Part shown: positions 36,880-49,420 of the stretch, piece after piece | How the letters are laid out: every line of letters starts with the position of its first letter | Position numbering within the stretch: the stretch's first letter is position 1 | From: Echinococcus granulosus | Lineage: Eukaryota > Platyhelminthes > Cestoda > Cyclophyllidea > Taeniidae | DNA: 64,000 bases | Assembly (NCBI RefSeq): GCF_000524195.1 | Contig: NW_020170440.1 | Span: 361,253 to 425,252 of the forward strand | Reading direction: 5' to 3' | The notes under the pieces: generated by a model | Seen by the model: the letters and a program-made list of their open reading frames with translations, nothing else | Database searches by the model: none | What the model was told of the DNA's origin: nothing | Made by a program: the position numbers and the translations under genes

Positions 36880-37214
36880 TGCAGCGTCCCGAGACTCCCT
36901 GAAGACGAAAGAAGACACAATACTCTGGCAGAATATATATTCAGCACGGAGAAGGTGTCTGGGCTACTGGCATGGCCCAGAGGGCCAGCCCACCCGGTGA
37001 GGTACAAGGGGGCTAATTCAAAGTCCAAAAGTAGCGCCTCACCAGAACCGAGGGATAAGCCACTATCGTATTACATATATATATTTAGCATAGAGGTTTT
37101 TGGGCTGTTGGCATGTCCCGAAGGGCAACCCACCCAGCGAGGTACGAGAAGGCTAACTCAAAGTACAAAGTGGCGCCTCACTAATACCGAGGGTTAAACC
37201 ACCATCTTGTTACA
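36880..37214 (-). repeat. Solo TRIM LTR with internal tandem duplication, flanked by perfect 5-bp target duplication
   Basis: On the plus strand it runs from TGCAGCGTCCCGAGAC (36880) to ATCTTGTTACA (37214). GTAAT occurs directly before (36875-36879) and directly after (37215-37219). About 130 bp of the LTR, from the ATATATATT block through GGCATG, GAGGTAC and AATACCGAGGGTTAAACC to TTACA, is present twice, with the first unit ending TATCGTATTACA at 37075. The target duplication confirms the LTR boundaries for the family. Confidence 0.85.
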
Positions 37215-37611
37215 GTAATAATACACGCTTTACAGAAATTTTTGGCACATTTGCATATTTGCTGGAATTCCTCCATTTTAATCTCTTTCTTAAAAAAGAC
37301 TCGAGGGGAGGTGTGTAAATGAGACGTAATTTAAAACTAGGTGGTTTTTTAAAGATCCTTATGAGGATAGCATTTTATGCAGACACCGGCGACCCATATT
37401 ACAGGTTTGGTGGATGAGTCAACCATCCGATGCTTGCTTGGTGAGTCTGTGGGATGCATAATAGGATTAACCAATTCGGTGATATTCGTAAAGAAAAATA
37501 GATTATTTTAGGTGATAGAGCTTGTGCATGAATAACAGAAACAGAAATAGGCTCACTCTTCATACACTTTCTTAATCCTACCGTTCAGGTGGAATTGATT
37601 GCCTGCAGTTG

Positions 37612-37802
37612 TCACTCATGCTCCCTCTTTAGCCAATCTGGTGCCGATGCCACAGCACTCAAGGTCACAGCGCGAGGGCTAATAAATGGGTGGTGCGGGA
37701 GGGGCGAATTGAGGATTGACAGAGGAACACCATGAAGACCCTCGATGTCGTCTGTTCTGATACTTCCTCGGGATGTTACTCGGACAACACGGACTGTGGT
37801 TC
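37612..37802 (-). CDS. Possible terminal exon of an unrecognised minus-strand gene
   Basis: A consensus-like acceptor TTTCTGTGCAG opens at 37802 and the frame runs to TGA at 37612. It encodes GTTVRVVRVTSRGSIRTDDI, then PHHPFISPRAVTLSAVASAP, ending WLKREHE. Amino-acid composition looks coding, but I recognise no family and found no matching upstream exon. It is upstream of KLHDC9 on the same strand, but KLHDC9 already has a fitting N-terminus, so it is probably not part of it. It could equally be chance. Confidence 0.3.
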
Positions 37803-38499
37803 CTGCACAGAAAGTATGACTTTTAATTCCCCCACCTCCACTCATTTCATTCATCTTACCGGTTTAAATCACCTTAAAAGCTTTTTAAATCAAACTAGAC
37901 AATGATGGGAATGAAAGCCCTCTTAAAAGTTCGTTTAGATCATTTAAACGAAGAGCTGCAGTACTAACATTTAGTTCTTTTGACTTAAGCACCAAGTTTA
38001 GCTCCCATTTGGTCCTTATTTTCCAGTTTTCGCCTGCACAAAACCCATAAAACATGGCATATGCGCAATTTTTAATGAATAATGCTTCTCTGTTAAAGTA
38101 CTCAAAAGGCAGAATCCCAACGAATAGCTTACGGAGTTTATCCCCATTTCTCTTGTTAAAATGAGCATGAGTTTGCGTTTGTAGCGCTGTAGATTCCTTT
38201 TCTAACAGTATTCACCTCATACATAGTACGCAAATAAACCAACACTTTTTACAGAGTATAAAAAAGTGAACCATCGTCACAAAACAATAATGATGTCTTT
38301 TATTTTCCGACTCCGATGCGACTGATTTTATAATGCATTAAGACCATTTAAAAGGGTATTTGATTGGCCCATATTCCGGGGTGCTCTGAGGTTGACAGTA
38401 ATGTTCTTCCATTGTTTCAGTGTAATGAGACACCAATTTTTCTAGTCTGAATTATCCAAGCTGGTAAGCTGTTCACGTTAATATAATTTGGTCCTGGTT

Positions 38500-38532
38500 C
38501 GGTATCGTTCCGTGGACGAAGCGACGATACCG
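38500..38532. repeat. Short perfect inverted repeat (hairpin)
   Basis: CGGTATCGT at 38500-38508 pairs with ACGATACCG at 38524-38532, a 9-bp perfect stem around a 15-base loop. No polymerase III boxes or flanking gene explain it. Confidence 0.5.
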
Positions 38533-39582
38533 TGTACTTGCATGCCGAAAGACATTTTAGGCAAGTGGCAGGCCAATTAGTAAGAAGTATCGGGCGGTTG
38601 AGGGCATTTGTTGTGCCCTAACTTAAAGTCCATACAATGCTAGAGCATATTTACAGGATTTAGTGTTAAAATGGGTAACTGAAATCCAAATTATTGAGCC
38701 ACATGGTCTTTTTGGAACATGGGTTATTTGAAATTTTGGGGAGAATTCTGCGTATAAATGCTGAGCACTTCCCTTCTTTAACTTCGCAACCGTCGAAGGA
38801 AAGAAACACGCCTTGTAAACAATAAGTATTCCGATATTCAAATAACCTAAAGGTGTTTTAGCTGTTCTTCAAAAGCATGCGTAAATAAAGCTGCTCAACA
38901 ATTGGGTACATGAAAGCGCTTCAATTATGAATGGCGCGTACTATATTAGAGGTCTTCTTAGAGTGGGAATTTTCTCCTTATGTTATCCAACAAAAGTTGC
39001 AATTTGTTGATATGTTTTTTTCCGAATGTTCGTCCATCAAATTAGGGTTTAGCACCTACCCTCCACGTAATAAACAGCAAGATAGAAGGTTAAGATGGGA
39101 GATAAAAATTAATTGATTGCTAATTCACAAAGGTGTTGGGGATTTGTCGACTCGTTGTTTAAAAAGCGGATTCAAATCCGTATTTTGCTACAAAGATTAA
39201 TGATGCGGGTGATGTAACACTTGATGTTTTATGGCCTTGGTGAATCGTGAAAGGACCTATTTCGAGCCATAAAACTATAAACTTGGCATTACAATGTTTA
39301 TTTAGTGTTTATTGAGCGGTAAATCAAACTACAAATAACTTTTATGAGTTTGGGAAAGAATTTGGGTACTGATCTTACAGGGACATCTCCAATTTGAATT
39401 GCCTTATCTTTCTGCGAATAGGTCCAATTTTAAGTAAGTCTTTAGACTTATTTGCCGTATAATTTACGGATATTATTCATAGATTAAAAAAAATCCAAAA
39501 AGTTGGAAGAACTATTAGGATGGAGCGTCTACTTTTGATTAGGCAGCCATTTTAAGAATATTTTACTCGCTTTCGTTGAGGT

Positions 39583-42203
39583 ATGACCGACATCTGTCCG
39601 GCATGTATGTCGAAGGCAGCGAATAGGAGAATCAGATTGAAGTACTACGAGCCGATAAGGCTGTGGACATGTCACAAGAACTGCACCGAGCCTGGCATTC
39701 AGTTGGTGGACCCGCGGGGACCCTGCTGCTCACGTATTTGCCGGGGGAGAATGAGGTGCGTTACCTCTCTCTTTGCCACTATTTCCTTCCCTGATTCGAT
39801 CAACCCGTTTTGGTAGAACTGATCTAGGTTCCAGGCTGCAGAAATTTCAGTTTCCTACCTCAAAATATTGAAAATTGTATTATATTCACCGCCTTCTTTC
39901 TGTTTTTAAATTATGTCGCTCTGAGAATTCCTTGAAGACGAAAGATGGCTTAATACTTTGGCAGAGTATGTTTTGCCGACGTACAGTGGGGCTTGAGGCT
40001 AATGACATGCCCCGAAAGCCAGGCCGACCATCAATGGCAAAATGGCGGAGCCCTCGTAATTGGTCCGTCACTAAAGTTGAGAGTTAAACAAACGATTTAA
40101 GCGCTCCGCCGTAGAGCTAAAATCGAGGACAAAGGTTGTCCCACTCCTCTAGTCCTCGAACTCCACTGTCAGCGATTTCAAAGGTAGATTTGAGGTAGCT
40201 TTTTACCCAAGAGTGATGTAGAATAAGATTTTCATCAATTCCTCTTGGTTAAGATTTCTACTTATCATGTTATTTCAAAAACCTAGTCTTGACTCCTTGC
40301 AAATGCGATCTGATGCATTTTGAAATGTATGTCTTAAGTAACCTTTTTTCCGGAACTACCATTCTTTTGCAGTAATTTATTTATTTAATAGACATTAAAA
40401 ATCCAAACGCTTTTTGACGGTGTAGATATATTTTGCCTGGTTTTGAGGTTCCTTTCATTTGCCTATATTCGTGCCCTCCCTCACCCTCCCTCATCTTCCA
40501 CCCTGTCAGGATGACCTTGGGATCAGAATCTAGAAAGGATGGCCAGATGGTGCTAGGTTTTTGTTGGTTTTTTGCCTAGAAAACCTGGTTCTATGTGACA
40601 TATTTTAAGTCGTTCAAGGACACACCTGGTTTCATCACAGAAGTGTTAGGACACAGTGGCGAACTTCAATAACCGTTGCCATGGTAACGATTGTGACCTT
40701 CTGGCCGTTTGTTCAACTCTTCGTTTTGGTTTCGCAAGCAGTTAAGGCTCCACCACCAAGCGGTGCAAGTAGTCACCCTCTCTCTTCCATCCCCTCTGGA
40801 AGACTTGAGACATGGTACTACAACCATAAATACACCTAGTGATGCAGTTTGGGAAAAGAACTTTTGTTACACTTTATTTTTCACATCAGCTCTTCTCTTT
40901 TGTGGTTTCGAATTCAATGTCGCCTTATCTGTCAGAGTAGACCTATTTTTGATGAAGGAGGTGAATTCGCTTAGACTCTCCTTTTTGTTTTACTCTGCAC
41001 TCAACAAAGCGGTCGCTTTGATCTCAACAGGCTGTACCTCCACCCTGAGGCATTGCTTTCGGGCCGTGATAACAACCTCTCGGCTCTACTGTTCGTTAGT
41101 AAGTCGTATGTTCCCTCATGCTACTTTGGTTTATCGGCACTTCTTAAAAGACTTGGGGCGCTACAAAAGCCCTGTAAGCGCAGCCTTATCTATATCCATT
41201 CTTTGAGAACCTTTAGCCTCGTTCAACAGATTGACCAAGTTAATAAGGAATTTTGGATTTCTCATGCACCCGATGGCATCGCAGATTTCTCTCTTAATCC
41301 GACTTTACTTTGACATTATTCGTAGCTTTTACTTGTTGAGGGAAATTAGTGCGGCACCCCTAGACATACCTAAAAACGAAAGAAAACATAATACTCGGGT
41401 GGAAGACGTTCTGTTGACGCGCGGAAGGCCTGGGGGGCTACCGACATGGTCCGGAGGCCAGGCCGCTCAGCAGAAGTACAATTTACTGTCAGGCACAATT
41501 AAAAATCCCAAATCACAATCCCTAAGTAAAGAAGGCCTTATTCCTTCCCTGTTGCGATTCATCCAGAACGTGGCATCCCCAGGTGACTTTTCTTAGTGAA
41601 GTACTTCTCCCTCTTCAGTTCGTGCAGCTCTAGAAGCTGGCGGCCACACGCCCAAATGTATGGCATTCAGTTGACCTCACCGGAACCCTTTGTGGTGGAG
41701 TACCCACGCAACTCACCGATTCATGCAGTAATGCCAAGAAGTGTGTCACCCAAATCACCGATCTATCGCCGAAGCCCACCAATAATTCGTCGATCACCCT
41801 CTCCGGGTTGCCGTCGAAGTAGTCCGCATTTCATGCGCCGCTCCTCATCGCAGAGACGTCATTCCTCTCACTCCTTGCATCGGTCCATGTCGAGTGAGAG
41901 AAAACTGCGCCATAAACACATCCATCGTAGACCCTACCGTTCAAGGTCGTTTGCAGATTACGCCTTCGAGGAAGAAGAGGTGGTTGGACACGGTGGTGGA
42001 AGGTGCGTAGAAAGGACTTCAGAATGACCATTTAGCTAAGCCGGTTAAAAATTTTGGTTCTTTTCAGATATATCTACGTGAACCCGGACTACATAAGGCG
42101 TTACCATGGGCGTCGTGGGATGAATGAGAGTTTTACATCGTCGGGAAGTGCTGAACAACCGCACTACCATCGAGATGAAGTTTTTAGTAGTAGTGACTAC
42201 TGA
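39583..42203 (+). CDS. Unrecognised protein: Cys-rich N-terminus followed by Arg/Ser/His-rich region
   Basis: Three phase-consistent exons, 39583-39755, 41619-42002 and 42068-42203, give 230 residues. Start is the ATG at 39583, with an in-frame TGA six bases upstream. The first 57 residues hold seven Cys (CPAC, CHKNC, CCSRIC), which could bind a metal or form disulfides. Exon 2 is dominated by SP and RS/RR repeats (RSPPIIRRSPSPGCRRSSPH), then SSERKLRHKHIHRRPYRSRS and an acidic EEEE. Exon 3 is Tyr/Ser-rich (RYIYVNPDYIRRYHGRRG), ending SSSDY. An AATAAA lies only 7 bp after the stop. RS content recalls splicing factors, but no RNA-binding domain is seen, and a basic structural or sperm-type protein is equally possible. 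The 1.86 kb first intron contains LTR fragments. Confidence 0.65.
39914..40100 (-). repeat. Solo TRIM LTR in intron
   Basis: On the plus strand it begins TGTCGCTCTGAGAATTCC and contains GAAGACGAAAGATGG, GCCGACGTACAGTGGGGC and AATGGCGGAGCCC before GAGAGTTAAACAAACG. The far end is blurred, so 40100 is approximate. Confidence 0.65.
41030..41170 (+). repeat. Divergent LTR-like fragment
   Basis: Ends AGACTTGGGGCGCTACA like the TRIM LTR and has CATTGCTTTCGGGCCGTGATAACA, which resembles the CCGGGCCATGCCAGTAGC block, but the middle differs. A similar sequence lies at 59750-59875, so this may be a second LTR subfamily. The plus-strand open frame over 40709-41206 is probably due to this repeat. Confidence 0.4.
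41350..41490 (-). repeat. Partial TRIM LTR
   Basis: On the plus strand begins TGCGGCACCCCTAGAC, with AAACGAAAGAAAACATAATACTCGGG and CATGGTCCGGAGGCCAGGCC, then loses similarity near AGTACAATTTACTG. It lies just upstream of the second exon of the Cys/Arg-Ser gene. Confidence 0.6.
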
Positions 42204-45200
42204 AGAAATAATAAAGCGATCTTCAAATCCCTAGCTAGGATATTAATTAGTTCATTCATCTTTATATTCGTCTCCATCTTCTTCCGCGCTAGCTTAAATT
42301 TTATTTTCGTTTCACCTCAAACCCGTGACTCCACAACCACGTAGGGTTGTGGTGCAGATAGAATCACGCGCGCCCTCCAATACAACAGTTTACCAGCCCC
42401 CATCTTACCTTTCGACTTTTCTTTCATATGACGATTTTTCTCTTCGAAGTAAACACACTATCATTCGCTTGGGTACTTTGACTTTTTTTAATTCTGTGCT
42501 TAAAGCGAGACCGTGGGCGTGACCAGTTTGGAGTAGTCGCATACAACGAAAATGCAGTCTCTCTCTTTCTCTCTCAACTTTTAAAAAGGAAAAATTGATT
42601 TCGATGAACTAAACCAATCTTTCAGGGTACTGAAGTAGAAGGAGGGAGATCGGGTGGAGGGTGGTGGGGTTTTTAAATGATCCAAGCGAAATCATTTGCT
42701 AATTAACTGGGCCGCTGATTGACAAGCTCTTGAATACATACAAACCGCTGTGATAGAAGAGTGCAGAAATAAAGTCAGAGATGTGTAAAATAATTTTCTC
42801 AGGTGAAATCTTTTGGAGATGCTACCAATTTATGAGAAAAATTTGGAAAATTGTTACATAGGATATAGAAAAGGCTGTAGGAGGATTTGTTGATGGAAAA
42901 GTATAAACGATGAATAGCATTTGCACAGTGGAAAGAATGCACGATTTTTGGCAAATTTTCCCATAAATTTTTGAAGCAGAGTTTTCGGTGAGGTAGATTC
43001 TAATTCCAAAATCATATTTGTTAATCCAGGAAAACGTGACGATAGCATCATATCGCCTAGCTTACAGGGGAACGGGCGACTAGTAGTAGAGACAAAGTGA
43101 ACAGGACGTCAGGATACTCGGGTGGTAGTCCACTTGCGAGTCGTGAAAGTCTTGAGAAGCGAAGTACGCAGCTAAACAAGTATTTATGAATTTCTCGTAC
43201 TTCCTTGTGTGCAGGGCATCGTCCTAAGCGTTTCCAGTGGCACAAAGTCCATTAGGCGATAGATCTGCCTGGTAAAAAGCTTGACTTGTAAGGTTCACCC
43301 TGAGGTCAATTGGTTTTTGGGTGAGTAGAATTAAAACCTTTTCTCCTCCCTGATTTGTTGCCATTTCCATGCTTTGCTGTTAAAGCAGCTTCTTGGGTTT
43401 TCAAATTCACCCCGTAACAAAACAGGGTATTTTGGAGCGCTAAAATTGGGGTGCAATGTTTTGTCTTTCTGTGAGTCGCCGGAAGGTACAGTCAATGCCT
43501 GATGAAACTTTTAGTTTAATCTTTCTCATTAAACTTACATTTTTAATGTTACAGAGTGGTATTACTTAAAACCGTCATAAATTCGCCAAATAATAGGGTT
43601 TTGAAGCCTATGAAAAAGGTGTACCTACAACAGAAAGATGATCTAGGAGGACGTTGGCATGGCTTATGTGTATAGGGTATCGTGGGATAGACACAGCATT
43701 AAAATTATGCTTACTTATTGTACAAAATACAATCTAACTCCAAAAGAAGAGCTTTAGCCCCCCCAACTTTGGATTTTCAGGACTCAAACCATAATTGCCC
43801 TCATTTTACGCTATGCACATTAAAAGTGCTACTATTTACAATTTAGTAGAACCTTTTTTTGATTAGGGCCGGAAGACCCTTTCATAAGGTGACAAAAATT
43901 TATAACATATTGCTGGTGAACTTATTTTAAAAAACAAACATGGAAACCGGTGACTGACACTGATTAAAAACATAGACTAAATTATTTGATTCGGGATTTA
44001 GAGTTTCTCTTTATTGTAATTTGAGTAGAAATTGGGGATGGAACGGATTAAAAGCAGAGCTTAAAAAGTATGGTTAATTCAGCTTTTGATTACCCAAGAT
44101 CCTTGAGTCTCGGCGGATTAAGTCTCTGCAGCCTCAGCTCTTTTCTACGGCGATAATACATTTTTCGCTGTGACTTCTTACGACTTTAAGGAAATCACTT
44201 GATGCTTAAAAGTTATAGGTGTAAAACAGCATTTAACACTGTCATCTACATTATCAAAAATAAATGCATATCATTACCGTCCGTTCATCGTTTTGCTCCA
44301 CCTGCTTCTCAGTCCGTCTTGGCATCTAAGCTAAGCAGCATACACTTCCGTGGTACAAATCATGAGATCTAAGAAATTGCCGATTTTTACGTGCTTAGGC
44401 TGGTTATTTTCACATAGTAATTAGATCTCAACATAAAATGCCCTTTCTAAAGCAAGGAGACAGTGATTATGGCAAGAGAAATTTCCTCATGAACCGAAGG
44501 GGAACTCAAGGAACTTCTGCTGTATTTTGTAATTTTCACCTAGACAGTGAGTCAAGGTAAAGGTAAGAGCCCTGAGCCAATTCCAGGCCAACCATCGATG
44601 AACAAAGAGGGCTTTTGTTAGCAATTTAGAATACTTCAAAATATTTTGGAATGAAGAGACAAATCATAGAAAAAGGTGACCCTGAGCCTCGTTTAATCAC
44701 TAAAATACGTAAATGGTGTCTCATTTTACGAGTTTTATTTGCACTTACTAATGTTTAACAAAAAATTGTCATATTTTGCAACACACCACTCGGCTGTGAT
44801 GTTGGACTTCGCATACACCACGTATTTGCCGATAAATGTTTTAGAAGTACATTTAGGATCCAACAGCCATAACTTCTGCAGCCTCAGTGTATTGCGGGAC
44901 TAAGTGGAACACAAATTTTTTAACAGATAATGAGCTCGATTTACATGAGTAAAGGGATTGACAAGTAAAGATTTGAATGCTACCTTAAAAATAATGGTCC
45001 AGCACATGTTACATGACCTTACACTTAATATCAATAGACTCATACAAATTCTATTCGGCCAAGAGTCATCTTATCACAGTCTTCATTACTTTCAGTTCAT
45101 AATCCGTCTAGGTGTAAGAGGAATTCGATGGCAAATAAATCCACACAGAAGGAATTTCGTGACTTCGTACATTTGGTAAAATTATTATTTTTATAATAAA

Positions 45201-45963
45201 ACGTAAGCAGCAACGCTAAGAAATGTTGACCCTCGTATAGAAACTACTGAAAAACCTTTTCAAATTAAACTCTTTAATTGAACTGCTCCCGTTTAATGCA
45301 GCGGAACAAGTGGAAAAACGTTAGTTTTCGAAAAAAGGAATCGTTATTAAATTTAGATCTGAAGGATAACCAAAAAATTCCAGGGATTTAATAATTAAAC
45401 ATATCTCCCGCGAAACTATCAAATGGACGAAATGATGCTCGATTGACTTTACTACGGAAAAAATAAGCAAGGGATTATTGCTATTATACAGCATAAAAAA
45501 CGAGGAGTCAATGTAACCTTAATCCTTTTCTTCGTGCTAGGTGAACAAGGTAAATGACTTACCAAAAGTGTTTTTTCCTGATTTGGCGGAAAAGCTGTGT
45601 TCTCTGTAAGTGCCATGGACTTTCGGACGATAGGAAGTCACTAGTAAAGTGAAATGATGAATTAAAAACAGGACTATTGAAAAATTATGAAGAAAGTGTT
45701 ACGCATGGCAAATTTCTTACATTTCTTCAGTGGCTTAAAACTGCAATGACATTGAAATCCAGTTCGTTTCTATGCTTCCTTGAAAAGAGCCCGGCGTGTA
45801 GGCCTAATGGAAAACAAATTGCAAAAGCCATTCAGCAAGCAATTTTCTCAGAAATATTTGAAACGAATCCTTGCTTCAAGGTTGGCTGAAATGAAGTTAA
45901 ATGGTCTAGATCTTCACACTAAACTCAATGGCCAATGTTGCATTGTGAATAGCCCGGCTGTAC

Positions 45964-46063
45964 TGTAGCGCCCTGAGACTTCCCTGAGGCCAGAAGAAGA
46001 CACAATACTTGGGCAGAATATATATATTCGACATAGAGAATGTACTAAGGCTACTGGCATGGC
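45964..46063 (-). repeat. Truncated TRIM LTR
   Basis: On the plus strand begins TGTAGCGCCCTGAGACTTCC, nearly the family consensus, and continues to GGCTACTGGCATGGC. There it breaks into unrelated sequence, so roughly the other half of the LTR is gone. Confidence 0.7.
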
Positions 46064-47258
46064 AATGTTGCTGACAAGTGACTTCCTCAAACAGGACATT
46101 CCATTTAAATTGGGCTGCAAGACACATGCTTCATAGGCGCACGACTAGCTTGCATATCGAGCTTACCGTAGGCAAGTCACTTAAAAATGTGCAGCACCCT
46201 TAAAAACACGCGGAGGCGCACCACTAATTGGCTGCGCAATCGCTACCGCCATGCGGAGAATTCCGGATCAGCGATCTTGGTTTGAAGTGTATGTAAAATC
46301 ACTCGGTTATATGGCATGGCAAACAATAAGTGCTCTAAACACACGGCTGAAGTGCGTCTAATCCGGTTGTACACAAAGTTGCTAATGCCCTCTCAGTCTA
46401 CCATCGCGACAATTTCATATTTTATTATCAATAATTGCGTTGCTGCATTTTTGGCAGGATGCATGCGAATTGCTTGTTAACAATGGCTTCGAACCGAAAA
46501 TTCACACGACGCAATCTATCGCAGTGTTTAAGTCTGCCTTAGACCGGCAAATGCATTTCTCGCCAGACTGTGTTAGTTGTCGCCCCAGCTGCGTGTTACG
46601 CTGCTCAATGGTCTCTAATTATTCATAAGGATATTTCTTACAGATAAAATTAAAGACTGCGGGACCGTTCTTTATTGAAATGCGCATTAAGGCTATTAAT
46701 TTACTGCGGAAAAAAGCATGAAATTTGAGGAATGTCGACAACTTTCGTAGATTAATATCTTACAATTCGGGTTTTTGAAAAGCTCCGCTTGACTCGTACC
46801 TCTCACAAGTTCTAGTTCTGTGAATAACGTGAAAGTCTGTTGTGAGTTGTCAGTTGTTTGACCGCCTCGAAAGCCCACTGTACCTGTAAAGCACCACCAA
46901 AAGAGGCATTTAATGCTTTATTAAGGTTATTTGAAACCTTTTACGAACAACAATGCATAAAATGAGGAAAGTCGTTTTGAAAGCAAATGCTACTCAAATG
47001 GAAAGCATTTATAAATGTCTTCCAAGTGTTGGGACTGCATATTCAATTCGTATTCTCCTCATTTTTATCAAGCCTGTGATAATCTGGATATAATAAATAA
47101 AGAAACGTGTTTTACTTTCCCATCCTGGGAGATAAATGACAATAATGTATATTATCTTTAAAATACTATTAAATGAAGATGAGGTGATGCCAAGTAACTT
47201 CAATGACAAGTTGAGGGTTCGCGTAGAAAGCGCGCTTTTCAGTGCGCGAGAAAATAGA

Positions 47259-47448
47259 CGTAGCCTCCCAAGGCTTTCCTAAGGACTAGGTAAAACACAA
47301 TACTAGGGCAGAATATGTATTACTGATGTACAGAAGGGTTGGAAGGCGGCTACTGGCATGACCCAGAGGCCAAACTGCCCATCAAAGGTTCAATAATGGC
47401 GCACCCAAGTGACACTTTACCAAAACTGAGTGTTGAAAACGAGTAACA
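47259..47448 (-). repeat. Solo TRIM LTR
   Basis: On the plus strand runs from CGTAGCCTCCCAAGGC to GAGTAACA, with GGGCAGAATATGTATTACTG, CTACTGGCATGACCCAGAGGC and TTTACCAAAACTGAG. Boundaries follow the family consensus and no exact target duplication is seen. Confidence 0.7.
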
Positions 47449-47935
47449 AGTGGCATATACTTCACGAATGAGCCGCTTGCAGACTTGCATGATAATTAAA
47501 GCACAAACAATTGAAAACGGAGAAAAATGATGAGTATTAAAACTTTTCACAGCAGATATCCCTTCCGTTTAAGGCGAAAGTGGTAGTTGATGAAATGGGG
47601 GATAGGTGTTAAATAATGCGCCTAGGCTTAACTGAGAAAATTAGGGCTATCTTACTATTTTCTTACACATTCTACCTTTCTGGCAAGGACTTTTTTTTAT
47701 ACAGTTCGAGGTAATGTCATGTTTTCTGCGAGTGAGTGCTTCACTTATGCAAAATTTCCGCGTGTGAAAAGGTGGTAGCAAACATTGGAATGCTATTTAT
47801 TATATGTACAAGTGCACAAAACCTCGGCCTCAAGAGTAATAAATTAACACAAAACCTATCCACATTCACCATACTGTTACCTTTTGGATCATGGCAATGA
47901 CAAAGGAGGGATTTCCCAAAGTGGGCGAATTTAAG

Positions 47936-48125
47936 GGTAGAACCCGAGACTTTTTGAAAGAGAAAAGAAGACACAATACTCGGGCAGGTTATGTATTACC
48001 GACCCGCAGATGAGCTAAGAGGCTGCTGCCACAGCTCACCAGCCGGGTCGCTTGGTAAAGGAACAATGGCGGTGCCCTAGGAGAACTAATACGAAGATCA
48101 GCGTTCAAAAACAGGGATTGTAATA
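47936..48125 (-). repeat. Solo TRIM LTR, degraded
   Basis: Contains ACCCGAGACTTTTTGAAAG, AAGACACAATACTCGGGCAG, TATGTATTACCGACC and AATGGCGGTGCCCTAGG. Both ends are eroded, so coordinates are approximate. Confidence 0.6.
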
Positions 48126-49420
48126 AAATTAATGACCAGACAATAGATTGCTGGTGACAAACAGTGAAAAAGGTGTTTTGGTAACTCAGTGACTTCAGTC
48201 GCACGATCCCGGTTAGTGTTACACCATTTAGCTTTTATTAGTAGTAAAATATCGTTTAAAGCCCTAGTTTGTGTAGCGCTGAGCAAACTCCGACAACGAA
48301 GCAGTTAAAGATGTGCCCAAAATCATCGCAATCTACTAGTATATCCTTTTACTGTTAAAACATTGTACATTTAATTTAACAGCGGTTCAATGATAATGTA
48401 TGAATGTGGCTAAGATTTATTCACTCAATATAAGTCAGTCCTTCTAAGTGATTTTTACTGAAACTAAAATAATATTCAGATAAAATATCCCCTTTAAACC
48501 AGCAGCCTACCAATTGACTAAATTGCATTAAAAATAAACGTCCACTTGCCAATCATGAACTACTGTTTTTCTTGTCTCATGAAAGTTTTGGCAAACATTG
48601 ATATTTTAAGACAGTTCTGAGCATGCAACTGCACTTGCTATCAGTGTGACCTGGACATTACCCACGTAAATATTTACTAAGTATGGGATATACAGTGTTT
48701 AGGTTAAGGCAATTCAGTCCCATTAAAAGCAAATTCCCACGAGGTTACTAACAACAGACGTTTACTGCCCTTCCACACTTCACTTAACTTTAACAAGTGC
48801 TCTTTAAAAGTGCGCCTTATGTATGCAAATGATTAGGTTTATTTTCCATTTGAAATAACAATTTTGAAAAAGGACAGGGTCATCATACAGTAAATTGTCC
48901 TTATTTTTAAAAAAACAAGGCAAACTCTTACGTGGTTTCTTATTACTCAGTAATTGAAAGAAAAACGCAGTCACACGAATTGAAGGCACAGCTCGTCACT
49001 ACACTACGTCCTCAGGAGTATTCAGATGGTGAGTTAAGGAAAACGAAAAAATTGCATTCAACTTCACTTAAAATCAGCTTTTATCGTCTTGGACACTAAA
49101 AATCAGCTAGATAACTTGCATCAAAATGATTGTACTAATAGTGGTTCAACAGCATCAACAAAGTAAAAAAATGGTATGTTTTTTACAATTCCCTAGTTGT
49201 TTTTTTTTGTGACAGCTAAACATTTCAAAGAAAGTGGTCACGTATCTAGTAATTTGTAAAGGTTACCCAACTGCCTAAATATTAAAAGTCAGTATAACCA
49301 AGCAACCGTCCGGCTACTTTTGCACGAAATCAAAAGTGCAGTCTATTCATCAGGTAATAACAACACAAATATGTCATGCAAAGAAAAAGGATTTACAAAA
49401 GAAAGATAAGAGAACACGCG

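Larger units (their letters stand above)
36041..39582. other. Intergenic region with one solo LTR and one hairpin
   Basis: Between KLHDC9 and the Cys/Arg-Ser gene, which are divergently transcribed. It contains the LTR insertion at 36880-37214, a possible exon at 37612-37802 (-) and a perfect inverted repeat at 38500-38532. The rest is AT-rich and shows nothing I can name. Confidence 0.55.
42204..49420. other. Long gene-poor region with three LTR remnants
   Basis: Over 7 kb of mostly AT-rich sequence. Identified: LTR pieces at 45964-46063, 47259-47448 and 47936-48125. A small frame around 45780-45950 with Lys/Leu-rich content and one at 46440-46628 have no splice context or similarity. No RNA gene or other element could be supported. 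Confidence 0.5.

Noticed and set aside
39160..39190. GGATTCAAATCCG, resembling a tRNA B box
   Set aside because: No A box at suitable distance and no cloverleaf could be folded around it.
40709..41206. 165-codon plus-strand open frame
   Set aside because: No domain; its 3' part coincides with a divergent LTR ending GGGGCGCTACA, and the start resembles an LTR start too.
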